Shown: positions 23,378 to 36,148, numbered from the stretch's first letter. The stretch is DNA of 64,000 nt from Cordia subcordata (GCA_028554755.1 JAPTOF010000001.1:632501-696500), one strand, 5' to 3'. Numbers and translations: made by a program. Notes: a model not told the origin generated them from the letters alone.

Positions 23378-24762
23378 ATGATTTCCTCCAAGATGTCGGC
23401 GCTGATGTTGGTGGGGCTGGTGGCGACGATGATGGCGACGGCGGCGGAGGCGCAATCAACACCATCGTGTGTTCAAAAGCTCGTCCCGTGTGCCAACTAC
23501 TTGAACGACACTAACCCACCTGCCTCGTGCTGTAACCCACTAAGAGAAGCCATAACCAATGAACTTCCATGCCTGTGTAATCTCTATAACAGCCCTGGCC
23601 TTTTGCCTTCTATTGGGATCAATATTTCTCAGGCCCTAGAGCTTCCTAGGCGCTGTAATATTCCCGGTGATCTCAACGCCTGCACTGGTATATTCACTTC
23701 CCACCTTTTCTTTTCTTTTCTTCTTTTTCAGCTCTGTTCCTTAATTTCCACGATTAGCGTTATAACCTTTACTGCCATATTGACGACTACTTTTAGATGG
23801 TAATTCGTAGTATTTTATGAAGAAGATGATAAATTTAGAAGATGCTCGCTATGAATATGGATTAACGTTGTTAAAATCTTTATAACGACTAATCTCACTT
23901 AACGAGATCAATCTTAATCTGATTTCATTTGGTTTGGTTGATTTTTTTATTTTTTTATTTTCTAGGCCTGAAATTTCTGGCAGATCCTTTGAACTAAATA
24001 TATTGGCTTGATTTTTATTCTTCAGTACTAGCTTCCTTTACTGTGGTATAAGAATGCTAACCAGGAATTTTCGCGAGGATTATTTTGTTCTATTTTATGT
24101 ATTAAAGTACTTGGCTTTTGGGTCGGTTGGGTAGGTGGGCTAGATATTCACTATTTACATTATATTCTTGCACACTTATTCCAACTGATCTTTTTCTTTA
24201 CGTAATTTCATCTTTTGAAGGTTTTTTTTTTTTTTCCTTCCCTTTTCTAACAAAAAAGATAATTTTCTGGTTGCAGCTGCCGGCGCTCCTGGTCCCTCGA
24301 ACCCATTCGTGCCACCTCCTCCAGGTAACTAAAATACATTCTTTTTTTTTAACAAAAATTAAGATTAGCTTTAAAAAAAATTGAAATTATGAAACAAAAT
24401 TTTGTAATTCAATTTTTTTTAAAAATAAAATATTTTAGTTTCTAAAAGATTACTTTTTTGTTTCAAAAATTATAAAAGAAACATTTTCTAGAGAAAGTCA
24501 ATCTAATGCTTAATCTAGAATTGGTCATAGTCAATAAGGTCTTGATTTCGTGGCAATGGTTTAGACCATTATTTGTAAGTCGTTCGTTGCCTTCTTAACG
24601 AAGAAAGGTGATTATGACGTTGCCTAATTGTTGTGATTTGTTAATGTCGATGAAAATTGAACAGGGGTACCAGGTGGAAATGATGGGAATGGTGCGGGCA
24701 AGATTTCATGGACTGGAATGTCGAGTGTGCTTTTGATCTTGGCTTCCATGATGCTTTCTTAG
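23378..24762 (+). CDS. GPI-anchored non-specific lipid-transfer protein-like (LTPG)
   Basis: An extracellular lipid-binding protein tethered to the outer plasma membrane, a family used in cuticle, suberin or pollen-wall lipid export. Exons are 23378-23687, 24277-24324 and 24665-24762, giving 151 residues. Signal peptide covers residues 1 to about 25 (ends TAAEAQ). The eight-cysteine motif is complete: Cys 31, 38, 51, 52, 65, 67, 93 and 102, with the diagnostic CC and CXC. A Pro/Gly-rich linker (PSNPFVPPPPGVPGGNDGNG) leads to a small-residue omega region and a hydrophobic C-terminal tail (MSSVLLILASMMLS), the GPI attachment signal. The three-exon layout, with introns after the last Cys, fits LTPG genes. 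Not a soluble type 1 LTP, because of the linker and tail. Specific lipid and tissue are unknown. Confidence 0.9.
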
Positions 24763-24797
<35 letters not shown>

Positions 24798-25854
24798 GCT
24801 GATTGTAACATTGGGATGTTATAGAGTTTGTGATTCATAGAGTACATAATAAACTCGACTTTGCAGGCGTTTGTTGTTTGATTGCTTGTTGAAGTTTGGG
24901 TAGGTGGTGTTTTATGTTTTATCATCGTAGAGATTGTAATACTGGTGGTTGTTATGTTGATACATTTGTTCACTGCGGATCAAAACTCTCTCACTTGTAG
25001 CATCCATGAAATAAAGACCAGAGAGTTGAACTAAAAATCATCTGTTTTTTTTTTTTTTTTCTTTTGGTGTCTTTTTACCAAATCAAAGTTTTAGAAATTG
25101 TTGGTTGTCTGCAACGTTCTTGGATCCAATTAAATCGCAGATAGATGGCTGGTTGGTTTTTGTATGTCACATTATATTAAAGATATTAATTGAATAATTA
25201 TCTTCAACAGAGATTGATTGAAAACACGTAATATGTTAGTGAAGTATGTTTAGAGCCAGTGAAGGTGCATCTCATCTGCCTAGTAGTGAAGTGTGCAATT
25301 TTTACTCTTTTTCTTTTTGCTGGCTAGATAAGCAAGTAATCATATTGATTGAATCAAATATTTACACCAAAACATGCTAAATAAGCCATTGTGCTGGGCA
25401 GTTACCAAAAGCCTTGGTCATCTTCAATGTTCTTTACAGGCGCATGTTAGCAAACCAACCTCCATGTCTACCTTCTTCTATGTTTTCAACCTTCCCTTTG
25501 CTTCACCCCCACTTCCCTTCTCTAACCCTCTATCTCCCCTCTGTTTTCTTCTTATTTCTCTCGAAGCTCATGGCCAAAAAGAAAAAGATTTTCTGGTACA
25601 AAAGTTAACTCTGCCGAGTTTTTCAAAGATATGGAGACGCCGCCGTTGACTCAACCTAAGACAAGCAAGCGGCCATGGTTCTTAACGTGAGACCTCACCT
25701 ACAGCTCATGCACCCTCGAGATCTCCGTTACCGCAGATTCCCTTGGTTACCAGGCTGGGTTTTGAAAGTTTACAAGATGGTGAGTGGCTCGTTGATGTCC
25801 CCCGGCCCTTACAGTTGATGAGAGGGTGTTCAACTGGAGCCCCACCAGCCCTAG

Positions 25855-26226
25855 GTGCGTGTCGAGGCTGGCCAAAGTGCTGGAGTCAAATTACCCAGTT
25901 TACAGGACAAAGGTACAAAGATGAGTCCCCAAAACAAATCTGCCCCTTCTTGGCTTAATTTATTTGAGAGTCATACTGATGACTCCATAAAGCTTGATTA
26001 CTATGACACCAATATTATCAATGGTCGAGTTGTTGCGTCACTGCCAGAATATGTGAGAAATAAAGGGATTGCTTACCCAAGGAACTCCCTTGTTGGTCAA
26101 CGGAACTTCGTTAAATTTCAATGGGGAAAATTTGGTTCCGTGGAAATTCGATCTACCGACGAGGGATTCTTCTTCTTTCGTTGTGAGGATGAAAAGGTGT
26201 GTGGAGGTATACTTTCCCAATACTAA
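25855..26226 (+). pseudogene. LINE (L1-type) retrotransposon ORF1 remnant, DUF4283-like
   Basis: The open frame reads SWLNLF, a variable stretch, LDYYDTNIINGRVVASLPEY, then SLVGQ, WGKFGSVEIRSTDEGFFFF and R-EDE. This order matches the N-terminal DUF4283 region of plant L1-like ORF1 proteins. The usual segment between SLVG and WGK is largely deleted, and no endonuclease or reverse transcriptase follows, so this is a dead fragment. A (AAT)n tract begins where it ends. Confidence 0.65.
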
Positions 26227-26290
26227 TAGTAATAATAAATAATAATAGTAATAATAATAATAATAATAATAATTAATATATTATTATTAT
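26222..26290. repeat. (AAT)n microsatellite
   Basis: About 23 imperfect AAT/ATT units. Confidence 0.9.
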
Positions 26291-27448
26291 TTACACCAGA
26301 GGATCCTGAGTCAACTATCAATATTCCACTTTTGACGTAAGATTGTATTCACATTTCTGGTTCTGGACTTACCATCCTTAGCAACATTGGTGCTAATTAC
26401 AAAAGGGATGTTAGCAAAAATTTGCTCTTCATTCTCCGGTGGGGTACTTTTCTCGTAGATTCCAACATTCCGTTTCCTCCAAGGAAAAATACACAAATGC
26501 TTCCGCAAAGAGCTTACAAACCAGAGTACGAAGTGTGTTGTTAGAACACCTTTCAATCGGCCAAACTACGGATGCACTCCCACGTATGGAGCCAGTGAAG
26601 ACCTTTGGAAAGCTTCATCCCTTTTCTCCAAATCATGCAAGTGACTCTGCATCCAAAACTACATTATTATATTTTCACAGAACTTTTTTTTTTTTTTCCC
26701 CTCTAATCCTCTCTAAATAAAAATTGTTATGTCCATTGCTTAATCATCAACTATTACTCTTTTACCGATCAAAACGAGTGTTTTAATTTTTAACTTTCTC
26801 TAATTCCCTCATTATCCATTTTTACCATTTGATTCAACTCTATCAAATTCTCCTTCTCCATTACTATTGTTTACCTCTATAAAACTCTAATCTTGTTTTA
26901 GTTTAATTTTGAATACTCTTCACCATATTCTAATCATTTGCAATCTTATTCTCAATTACACTCTATTTTAGCCTTTGTTATATTTTTCTCCCCATGACAA
27001 GGTAAAGAAATTATCTTTTTCTTGTTGAGAAGTACTATCATTCCATTGGATAACTCTCAAAAAGTGATATGTTTTTGTAATCAAACTTCATTACTAGGTT
27101 CTATTATTCTAACTTTCAAATATTTTTTATATTAATTTTTATATTCTTGTAGTTACATTTAACGTTTTGTTATTCATAAAAATTTAAATATGAAAAATAA
27201 AAACAATAAAAGGCCTCATTGTATTTTGACTTTAAACCTCTTTATCTCTTAAACGACCTCTATTCTCGCGTTAAGAAATCTCAATAATAACTATATTATC
27301 AATTCATCATAATTTGATCCCTTCTCCTAATATTACACTATCATATTCTATTTTATGTTCTATTCAACTTTGTTCAGAAAGAGATCTGGATGGCCATTTG
27401 ATTACTAACTAGTAATTTGACAATGAGTAACCAAAAAAGTTATGCTAA

Positions 27449-27675
27449 GGGTCTGATTATATTGGTTTTTTTTAAAAGCGTTTTTTTAACCACTTTGAAA
27501 AATAATTTTTTTTATAAACTGAAAATTTTAGCTTTTAAAAAAAGTTATATTTGAATATTTTTTAGAGTTTTAGCTTTTTTGAAAATCAAATCAAATATTT
27601 ATAATAAATTTAATGTAACTTTTTCATAAATATATATTTTTTTCTAGAAAAAAAAAGGCCAATCCAAACAGGCCC
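27449..27675. mobile_element. Tourist-like MITE, 227 bp, TAA target duplication
   Basis: Left end GGGTCTGATTATATTGG, right end CCAATCCAAACAGGCCC, flanked by TAA at 27446-27448 and 27676-27678. The AT-rich interior follows the family pattern (TTTTAAAAGCG, TTTGAAAAATAATTTTTT, TCAAATCAAAT, AATTTAATGTAACTTTTT). Confidence 0.85.
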
Positions 27676-27695
27676 TAAAACTTATAAAAATTAAG

Positions 27696-27906
27696 GGGAT
27701 AGGCTTTTTTAAAAGCGTTTTTTAACAGCTTTTGAAAAATAATTTTTTTTGAGAAGCTGAAAGTTTTAGCTTTTAAAAAAGTTGTATTTAACCTTTTTTC
27801 AGAGTTTCAACTTTTTTGGAAGTCAAATCAAATAATTATTGCAAATTTAATATAACTTTTTCAGGAAAAATATGCTTTTTCCTAAAAAAAAAATCCAAAC
27901 AAGCCC
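27696..27906. mobile_element. Tourist-like MITE, ~211 bp, eroded left end
   Basis: Same interior order as its neighbour at 27449 and right end ATCCAAACAAGCCC. The left terminus has lost part of the TIR (GGGGATAGGC instead of the family form), so its boundary and target duplication are uncertain. Confidence 0.7.
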
Positions 27907-28107
27907 TATGAACAGAGTAAATTAACAATCAACTCCCTGTGCTTGTCATAAATATATATTACTCTTCTATAATTTCAATCTTTGTATGCTTTTTCTTGAA
28001 AAAAAAAAAACCAATCCAAACAAGCCCTATGAACAGAGTAAATTAACAATCAACTCCTTGTGCTGGTCATAAATATATATTACTCTTCTATAATTTCAAT
28101 CTTTGTT
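27867..28107. repeat. 121 bp tandem duplication spanning a MITE end and flank
   Basis: The unit runs from ATGCTTTTTC near the MITE right end through CAATCTTTGT in the flank. GAACAGAGTAAATTAACAAT starts at 27910 and again at 28031. The copies differ at few sites. The second MITE end is therefore a duplicate, not a separate insertion. Confidence 0.85.
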
Positions 28108-29253
28108 TTTTAAAAGAAAAGCATATATAATTGTTGTCATGTTTTCCATCAAATTTAACAGCACATTTTGTGAACAACAAAAGCACAATCCAACTGTGTT
28201 TTCTCGTACACAGTGTTCACGCCGCGCCCGGGAGGGGGGGGTTGGATTTAATAAAGGAAGGATGAAAATGGAATTATAAAAGAAAGGTGAATAGAGGATT
28301 AATTCTTGTTTGAATTAGAAAAATTCTATTAAAAAATGTTTTTAAAGGATTTTAGATTTTCTTTGTTTGGATTGGAAAGGAAATAGAAGGGAGGGCTGAA
28401 TTATATGTTTGAAGTGGACTTTTTGGAAAAATATATTTGAAGTTTTGTCATTTTTATTTCAAAAAACTTACTACGTTGCCAATTGAAATAATTGTGTTCC
28501 AATTCTGAAAAATTCAGGGAGATACATGCCTATTATCAATTACAACAAGGTAACTTAAACTTATGTTCAACTACAAAAAATAAAATGTTATTTATCCTTA
28601 AAAATAAAAATGTAAATAAATATATCGATGATAGAAACGCGTATTACTAATGCTTATTTCTATATTCAATAAGATCAACATTAGGTTTCATTTCATCTAT
28701 TTTAATTCATTATTCAACTATTACATTTTTTTTTTCTTTTCTCCCTTATCTATTGGCCAACAATTAAATATTCGTTTATTTTTGCTTAGCAACATTTTGA
28801 AAAACTTAATTCTCAACCTTGATTTCCAATTTAATTATTCTTTTTTTTTTTCAATTGTATGAACCACATCCACCTTATAATACCATGGATAAATTATCAC
28901 CCCCCAAGGAATACCCGAAAATATTGGATTATAAGAATATCAAAATATCAAAAAGTAACAATCTTAAAATAAATAATGAAAAACGCTAGGTAAGGAAAAA
29001 ACTAGAAAGGCAAAGGAAGAAAAGAAAGGAATAATGACTTTAGACTTCAAATCAATTATTCTTTTTGGTTTGACAGACTTATAATAGTAAGAAAATAAAA
29101 GCATCGGAAAAAAAAAAGCACTCTCAAAATAAATAACAAATAATAAAGAAGGCTATAAGTAAAGTGAAAAAGAAAAAAGAAACAGCATAAGAAAAAAGAA
29201 AAGAAAACAAGAGAGACATCAGGACTCGGTTAGTTATGATGCCTATCCAACTG

Positions 29254-29266
29254 GAAGCTACTAGAA
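29254..29266 (+). promoter_or_regulatory. Possible imperfect heat-shock element upstream of HIP
   Basis: GAAGCTACTAGAA matches GAAnnTTCnnGAA with one mismatch (TAC for TTC), 126 bp before the HIP start. Plausible for an Hsp70 cofactor, but a single imperfect match of this length can arise by chance. Confidence 0.3.
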
Positions 29267-29391
29267 GCACCTAGTCAGCTCCAGTCCAAAACACACACAC
29301 TCGCACACAAACACACTTTTACGTCTCCGTCGCTAAGCAGCAGAGCAGAACAGAGGAAAGAACCACCCACACAAAGAATCAAAGAACGACG

Positions 29392-32300
29392 ATGGACGCG
29401 TCCAAGATTGACCAATTGAAGCAATTCATCGAACAGTGTCAAGCCAACCCTTCCATTCTCTCCGATCCTAATCTCCGATTCTTCCGCGAATACATCGAAA
29501 CGTCTCCATCTGTTCATACCCATACTCTCATATATACTTATTGTTATTATTATTATTTTGATTTTGTCGAGATTGTACGTTAGCTATGTGATATTGTAAC
29601 AATATAATAAATCTTGTAGTTAATGAGAATGCGCTACATTTTTATGAATCGTACAACTTAGTAAATAATTATGGCTCTTCATGCTTACCACTTATCTTTC
29701 ACACTTTGATAGCAGTCAAAAAGGATCCTAGAGATAGAGGCTTATCCTTCTTCTTTTTGTTAGATTGTTTTATTTGTTTCTAAATGGGGTTAACTGATTT
29801 AGTTTTCGGTGATTTTGGAATGGGGTTTTTGTTACAGTCTTGGTGGGAAGCTGCCTCCATCTGTATTCAAGCCTCGAGAGCACAAGGCGGTAACTATTTT
29901 TTTTTCCTTTTTTGTTTGTTATTCTTTTGATCAATTTAGTTGTGATAAGTTTTATATATTGATTGGAGTAAAGAGATAAAAGTAATATGATTCATCTTCT
30001 TCTATGAGTAATGTGCAGCCTTTCAAATTGTAAAGATCAGAAAAAAGAGAGTTAAAACTTTCTAAGGAAACAACATTAAAGTATTTGGTCTTTTTGTGCT
30101 AGGAAAGTGAAATCAGATCGATGAACCTCTTAAAGAAACAAAGAAGAAGCATATAAGAAGTGTTTGAATACCCATCGTGGAGATGATTTTTCATGGATTT
30201 GTTTAACTTAGTTATTAGTTCAATCAAGGTTGATTACGCTCATCATTTTGTTCCGGGGTTTATGTGTTTCTATGACTTGACATGTAACCGGACCCCCACT
30301 GCCCACGTGGGGTTGTATTGTTTTAAGTGGAAAATATATTAAACTTTGGGGATTTAAATTTGTGCAGAAGTCTCATGTGGTGGATGAAAGCGACGAGGAA
30401 ATGGAGGAAATTGGTGGCAATGCTCATACTGTTAAGGAAGAAGAGGAACCTGAGATCATTGAATCAGATATTGAACTTGATGATAGTGAAATTGTGGAGC
30501 CTGACAATGATCCTCCACAACAGGTCTTAATATATCAGATTGCCATGCTTAATTGAGCATGATTTAGCTCTGATTTTTTTCTTGTGGTAGAGCGATTATT
30601 TGGTTGCACTGAATTTGCAGATGGGAGACCCTTCTATTGAGGTTACTGAAGAAAACCGAGATGCTTCTCAAGAAGCAAAGATTCAAGCAATGGAAGCAAT
30701 TTCTGAAGGTATGCCTACATCACTGGCATACGTGTGCATCTCCAAATGTTAGATGCATCAAATTTTCATGTATATGGTCTAATAGCTTTGCTGTAATCAG
30801 GTAAGCTTGAAGAAGCAGTTGAGCATCTCACTAAGGCGATCATGCTCAATCCTTTATCAGCAATAATGTACGCAACTAGAGGTAAATTTTAGCTCATCTT
30901 TGTGATGTCTCGTTTCCACAGTTAATCGTTTATCAGCAATAATGTACGCAACTAGAGGTAAATTTTAGCTCATCTTTGTGATGTCTCGTTTCCACAGCAG
31001 ATGTGATTATATGGATACTTTATCTCTTCTGTCTGATCTTCAACTTATGATGGTTTTACGTCTTACAGCTGGTGTTTACATTAAGATGAAGAAACCCAAC
31101 GCTGCTATTCGGGATGCCAATGCAGCTCTGGAGGTCATCCTTGTTTTCCTATTTCTTGCAAGTGACTTTACTTGCTTTTCTGTGTTTCAATCTGAGAGCT
31201 CACTGCATAATATGCAGGCTCACTGGAATGCTTCTACTGAGTCTTTTATGCGCACTTAATATAACTTAATTTTAGGGTGGTCAGCTAGTTAAGGGCAAGC
31301 ACAACCGGACAGCATGTAGAATTACATTCTACTGTATGTAGAATACTAACTTGTGTGCTTGTTTCTTTAATTATTTGAAAGTCTCTCACATGCCATGATG
31401 CTCTTGCAGATCAATCCAGATTCAGCCAAAGGGTACAAATCTCGTGGCATAGCAAGAGCGATGCTTGGCCAGTGGGAAGAGGCTGCTAAAGATCTCCACT
31501 TGGCTTCAAAGCTGGATTATGACGAGGAAATCAGTGCTGTCCTTAAAAAGGTTAGTGTGGTATCATCTTATCAGATATATGGCCATTTGTATGTATAGAT
31601 ATAACTTTGCAAAATTCCAGCTTACCTCCCTTGCTCATAATGGTATCTATAGCGTAAGTGATATTCTATATTGCCCTAAAATGTTAACCAAAATGTTAAA
31701 TCTGCTCTTGTTTTAGCGTGGACTCATCTTGGTTAGCTTTGATCCTTGTGCAGGTTGAGCCTAATGCCCACAAGATTGAGGAGCACCGCAGGAAGTATGA
31801 TCGACTGCGCAAAGAAAGAGAAGACAGAAAAATTGAGCGTGAGAGACAACGCCGTCGTGCTGAAGCACAGGTAAGCTTTATGTCAAGGCTGAGTGGGTTA
31901 ATTATTCTGTGTTTATGTGGCAATCTTACATGGTGCTTCTATTTAGGCTGCATATGAGAAGGCTAAGGAGGAGGAGCAATCATCATCAAGTCGACGATCT
32001 GGTGGCATGCCAGGTGGATTCCCTGGTGGCATGCCTGGAGGGTTTCCTGGTGGCATGCCTGGAGGGTTCCCTGGTGGCATGCCTGGAGGGATGCCTGGCA
32101 ACATTGATGACCGCAAAATATTGAATGTACGATACTCAAATTTTTTCCCCCCCCTTAAGATTTGTTTTCTTTGTTTTCCATATTTTGATTTTTCTGTATT
32201 CTGATTTAGCAGGCACCATTTATATTCTTGTGTTTTCTGAATGGTGCAGGATCCTGAACTTATGGCAGCTTTCAAGGATCCAGAAGTTATGGCTGCTTTA

Positions 32301-33576
32301 CAAGATGGTAAACCTTTCGCTGCTAATATTCTCTGTTGGTCTGTTCAGTTGTTTATTACTTGACTGTTTAATTGCTTCAGCAGTAATGTTAATGAGCATG
32401 GTTTTTAGTCAGGAAAAATGAAATTATCCATCTCCCTTTAATTATGGTCAAGATTATTGACCTGTCTTAGAACAATCCCAGAGTTGTTTAGTTGAGAAGT
32501 ATCTGCTAGAAAGCAGTAGTTTTCATATAAAATATTGTGGGTGCTGGAAAAGTTGTAAAGGACTACCTTGGCCTTGTGTTACTGATACTGGAGTAAGCAG
32601 GTGGAAAGGCAGTAATTTCTGGAGTATCGACATAAAATAAAATTTGGCTTCTACTATATTAAAACTGTTAAAGAACTCAAAACATTGACCGTGTTCTAAC
32701 AGTGAGAGTGGAGAACCTCTTGCTGGTTTTTGGAATTCGACATTAGGAAGTGTTTTCAGATGATGAGGTAGGTTGGTGTTAGTTCCCAGGATGGCATGGA
32801 GTCCTCGTGTTTATGATCGTACAAAAGGGAGGTTGGTGTAATCTACAATATCTTTTCTGGTTGGCTTTTATATTGTTTAGATTGGTTGCCACGATGGATG
32901 ATTGTACCTTTAGGTTATTTGATTATATACTTCTAGTCTATTTTTCCCTTGAGCTGCCTTCATGATCTAATTAGTTCAGACAATTGAAATGTCCTACAGA
33001 CCGATGAATTGATCACTCTGCTGGCAGAATATGACATTTGACTGCAAATGCATAGAAAACTGTATCAGCAGTTTGAGAAATTTGAGGTTGCGTCTGTATA
33101 TGACTTGTGTTTATCATCTGTAAAACTGTGGTATAATGCATCTATTTGTGCGTGTAAATCAATGATCCTTTGAAGAATGTAAATATGCCACATGATTAAG
33201 AGTTGATCAATATATAAATGTGTGAGAATAAGATGATGGCTGTAGTTTTATGAGATCTAAGTTTGTTCGACTAACTACTGGTTTTATTGCGATGTGATTT
33301 TGGGTTGTTCGTACATCTCATTTAGATTGAAAGCTTGTTGCTCATTGGCTTCATGTGGTGTTAATACATGGTTGACTGCTATGTTTCTTAATCCATATGG
33401 CTCACAAATTCTCATTATTTCTCTTTCGAATCATATGTATTCTTTTCCTTGTTTCTTATACTTTTGATGGTTGTGCAGTGATGAAGAATCCTGCGAATCT
33501 GGCGAAGCATCAAGCAAATCCCAAGGTAGCTCCTATAATTGCAAAGATGATGAGTAAATTTGCCGGTCCAAAGTGA
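29392..33576 (+). CDS. HIP1: Hsp70-interacting protein HIP / FAM10 family (At4g22670-like), eleven exons
   Basis: Cytosolic cofactor that binds and stabilises ADP-state Hsp70. Exons are 29392-29501, 29838-29889, 30368-30523, 30621-30708, 30801-30881, 31069-31133, 31410-31550, 31754-31870, 31947-32126, 32250-32307 and 33479-33576, giving 381 residues in one continuous frame. Order of parts: an N-terminal dimerisation helix ([17 protein letters not shown]), an acidic linker (residues ~58-105), a TPR block ([17 protein letters not shown] through [11 protein letters not shown]), a charged Arg/Glu helix, a GGMPGGFP repeat coded by 4 x 24 bp at 32001-32096, and a C-terminal DP/STI1 domain ([17 protein letters not shown]). 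The GGMP stretch is short for the family, so the protein is smaller than the ~440-residue Arabidopsis homologue. Intron 5 carries a copied exon end (see repeat at 30853-30997). Confidence 0.93.
30853..30997 (+). repeat. Direct duplication of the HIP exon 5 end, including its splice donor
   Basis: The 69 bp at 30853-30921 recur at 30929-30997, apparently unchanged, 76 bp apart. The unit includes codons for ...SAIMYATR and the donor AGAGGTAAAT. The copy lies in intron 5 and offers a second, equally good donor. Confidence 0.9.
32001..32096 (+). repeat. In-frame 24 bp minisatellite in HIP exon 9
   Basis: Four 24 bp units, each GGTGGCATGCC.GG.GG followed by TTYCCT or ATGCCT, code for [12 protein letters not shown] repeats. 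Length changes here keep the frame. Confidence 0.9.
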
Positions 33577-33844
33577 AAAAAGTTTGTGACTACAGTCTGT
33601 GGGCAAGGGTTAAAATTGTGGGCTCGAGAGAATGCATATCTCGTCCAAATCAATTTGTATGTGCATCTTTGCATCGAACTTTGTCTACTCTGTTACAGTT
33701 GATGCATTGAACCTTTGTAATGTCAAAAAGAGATCACTAAATCAAAGTCATTTGGTTATTCAAGACAAGAGATACTGTTACAGTTATGAAACATGTTTTT
33801 CATCTCGTAGATTATTTTGAACTGTTCAATTCTTTGCTCAATTA

Positions 33845-34068
33845 GGGCTCGTTTGGATTTGTTTTTTTTTAAAACGTTTTTTTTGATAATTTTTGAAAAA
33901 TATTTTTTTTAAAAGTTGAAAATTTTGGCTTTTAAAAAAAATTGTATTTGAGCTTTTTTTAAAGTTTTAAATTTTTTGGATGACAAATTAAATAATTATT
34001 ACAAATTTAATATAATTTTTTTAAGAAAAAAATATTTTTTTTAAAAAAAAAATCAATTCAAATTGGCC
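33845..34068. mobile_element. Tourist-like MITE, 224 bp, TTA target duplication
   Basis: Left end GGGCTCGTTTGGATTTG, right end CAATTCAAATTGGCC, flanked by TTA at 33842-33844 and 34069-34071. It lies about 270 bp downstream of the HIP stop codon. Confidence 0.85.
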
Positions 34069-34207
34069 TTAGTGCCACAACTTGTATTTTGTCAAGATCT
34101 TCGTGTAAATGTCGTTTTTTGTGCGTAGTAATATAATCATTCATGCTTGTAGCAGTTAGAAACTGCTATCGAGGAAACTAAAATCATGTCAAATGATCTC
34201 AAACTAA

Positions 34208-34428
34208 GGGTTTGTTTAGATTGGTTTTTTTAAAAAATATTTTTTAAATAATTTTTGAAAAATAATTTTTTTTAGAACATGAAAATTTTGGCTTTAAAAA
34301 AAATTGTATTTGAAATTTTTTCAGAGCTTCAGTTTTTTTGGAAATCAAATTAAATAGTTATTACAAATTTAATGTAAATTTTTTTTAAAAAAATATTTTT
34401 TAAAAAAAAAATTAATTTAAACAGGCCC
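34208..34428. mobile_element. Tourist-like MITE, 221 bp, TAA target duplication
   Basis: Left end GGGTTTGTTTAGATTGG, right end TAATTTAAACAGGCCC, flanked by TAA at 34205-34207 and 34429-34431. The interior follows the same order as the copy 140 bp upstream. Separate target duplications show two independent insertions. Confidence 0.85.
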
Positions 34429-36147
34429 TAAATAAAAATGTATTTTTCTATTTGACTGTCAGGTTGTATTGACTCAGAGAAGTATTATGTGGGACCTTTA
34501 TCGATGTGAGAATCGAATAAAATCGGGCAATTGGATAAGATATTTTCTAATAAATGACATCATGTTAGGATGTTTTAGCATGATGAAGAAAAAAGATAAT
34601 GAATTATGAGAGGGGAGAGGAAAGGAAATGTTGGCAGTGCAATAATTTTGAGTAGAGAAAAGAAGTAATGTTACGAAGATTCTAGCAGGAAGGTGGAGAT
34701 TTAAAAATATAAAAAGGTTATGAATAACAATCAATAATTTGGTTTTCTTTATTTATTTCTTTTTTGGGTCAAAAATTAATAATTTGTTCTTTTTCTGATC
34801 ACACAATCAATAATTTGTTGAAAAATAGTAACCTAACCCTGTTTTGACTTTTGCGTACAAGAGCAATCGATCTCCAAGGTACATCAACGATTAGATCATT
34901 ATCTTTCTGCTGAGTCAAACTTTCATCACTTAGTGAAAATTTTAAAAGTCACAAATTAACCAAAAAAAGAAAAAGAGAGTCACAATTTTTTTTGAACAAA
35001 CGGACCGTGGAGCCTTACGAGTCTCATATAACTTGTTGGCAAGCAACAATTGGTATTTATTGTCAATTGTGCGTATAAAAGATGATTGTTAGATATGAGG
35101 ATATTTTTCAAACTTGAGTGTACAAGAACAGATGCACAGATGTAATGTTTCATAGATTAGTAATATTTTAGTTCAATTGATTGATTGTGCGGAATCCTAC
35201 ACATCACATGGGAGCAAATAAGGTGTTTAACTTTTATTATTTTTAGTAATAATGTCATAAATAGACAAAATATATATGTTGACCATACAAGCACGGTCTC
35301 GCAATCACACTGTAATTAATAGAGACAAACACGTCAGCCAAAAAAATATAAGATTTTGGACAGCAAAATGAAAAGTTCTATAGTTGTTACCTTACATAAT
35401 AGTATAGATATCATGTTTATTGTTGATATCTTTTCAGCAGTAGTGCAATTGCACAAAGCCACTCACTTGTCTATCTTAATTCTTTGGTCTTCTTAATAAT
35501 GAGGCGAGAAGAGAAGAGAGCATCAAGAAATGAAGGGATTGTTAATTCTTATTTAATTAGACATTAATTCTTTCATCTCCTCACCAACCTCCACTTCTAA
35601 AGTTTCTTTTCAGACGAAAAGGACAAATATACAGATTTAATTACAATAATTTACAATTACCAAAATATCAATCTTGAGATGTCTTTTCACTGCACAATTG
35701 ATTAACAGGGATTATTCAAACTACCTCTCCGTACCCTAAGCCGCCTCTAACCTCTAATTTTATCCCAATCAGTTGGAGGTCTTGGAGTGCTCCATATTTC
35801 CAACTATGGCATGCTTGTTTGAACAATAAAAGTAGAAGATTTATCATAGCTAGCATATATATATATATATATATGCAACTTATAATAGTAGTTGGCTTTC
35901 CATTGTGAATCAGGACCACCTTTTGAAACTAAAGTGATCAATTGCCTAATCTTTCCAAGATCTACGCTTTAATGACGTTTCCATTGCGTGCAAATCACAT
36001 CATTAAGTGTCTAATATCCATTTATATGGCTGTACATATTGATGAAGGAAATATAATAATTTATGTCCCGTTTAATTATCCTGCTCCTTCACTGTGTGCT
36101 TTATTTTTGTAATAAATACTTAACTTGTGTTTTAAAAGTTAAATATA

Positions 36148-36148
<1 letters not shown>

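Larger units (their letters stand above)
24763..29391. other. Intergenic region with LINE remnant, MITEs and tandem duplication
   Basis: Holds a (TA)n tract in the LTPG 3' UTR (24772-24797), a LINE ORF1 remnant, an (AAT)n tract, two MITEs and a 121 bp tandem duplication. 25440-25850 contains scattered open frames (for example near 25680-25760) that I cannot assign. 26690-27440 is featureless AT-rich DNA. An isolated GC-rich patch lies at 28219-28241. Confidence 0.5.

Noticed and set aside
25440..25850. Open frames that might be a separate gene upstream of the LINE remnant (e.g. NVRPHLQLMHPRDLRYRRF near 25680)
   Set aside because: Several frames, no recognisable domain and no splice sites that join them convincingly; possibly part of the same decayed element.
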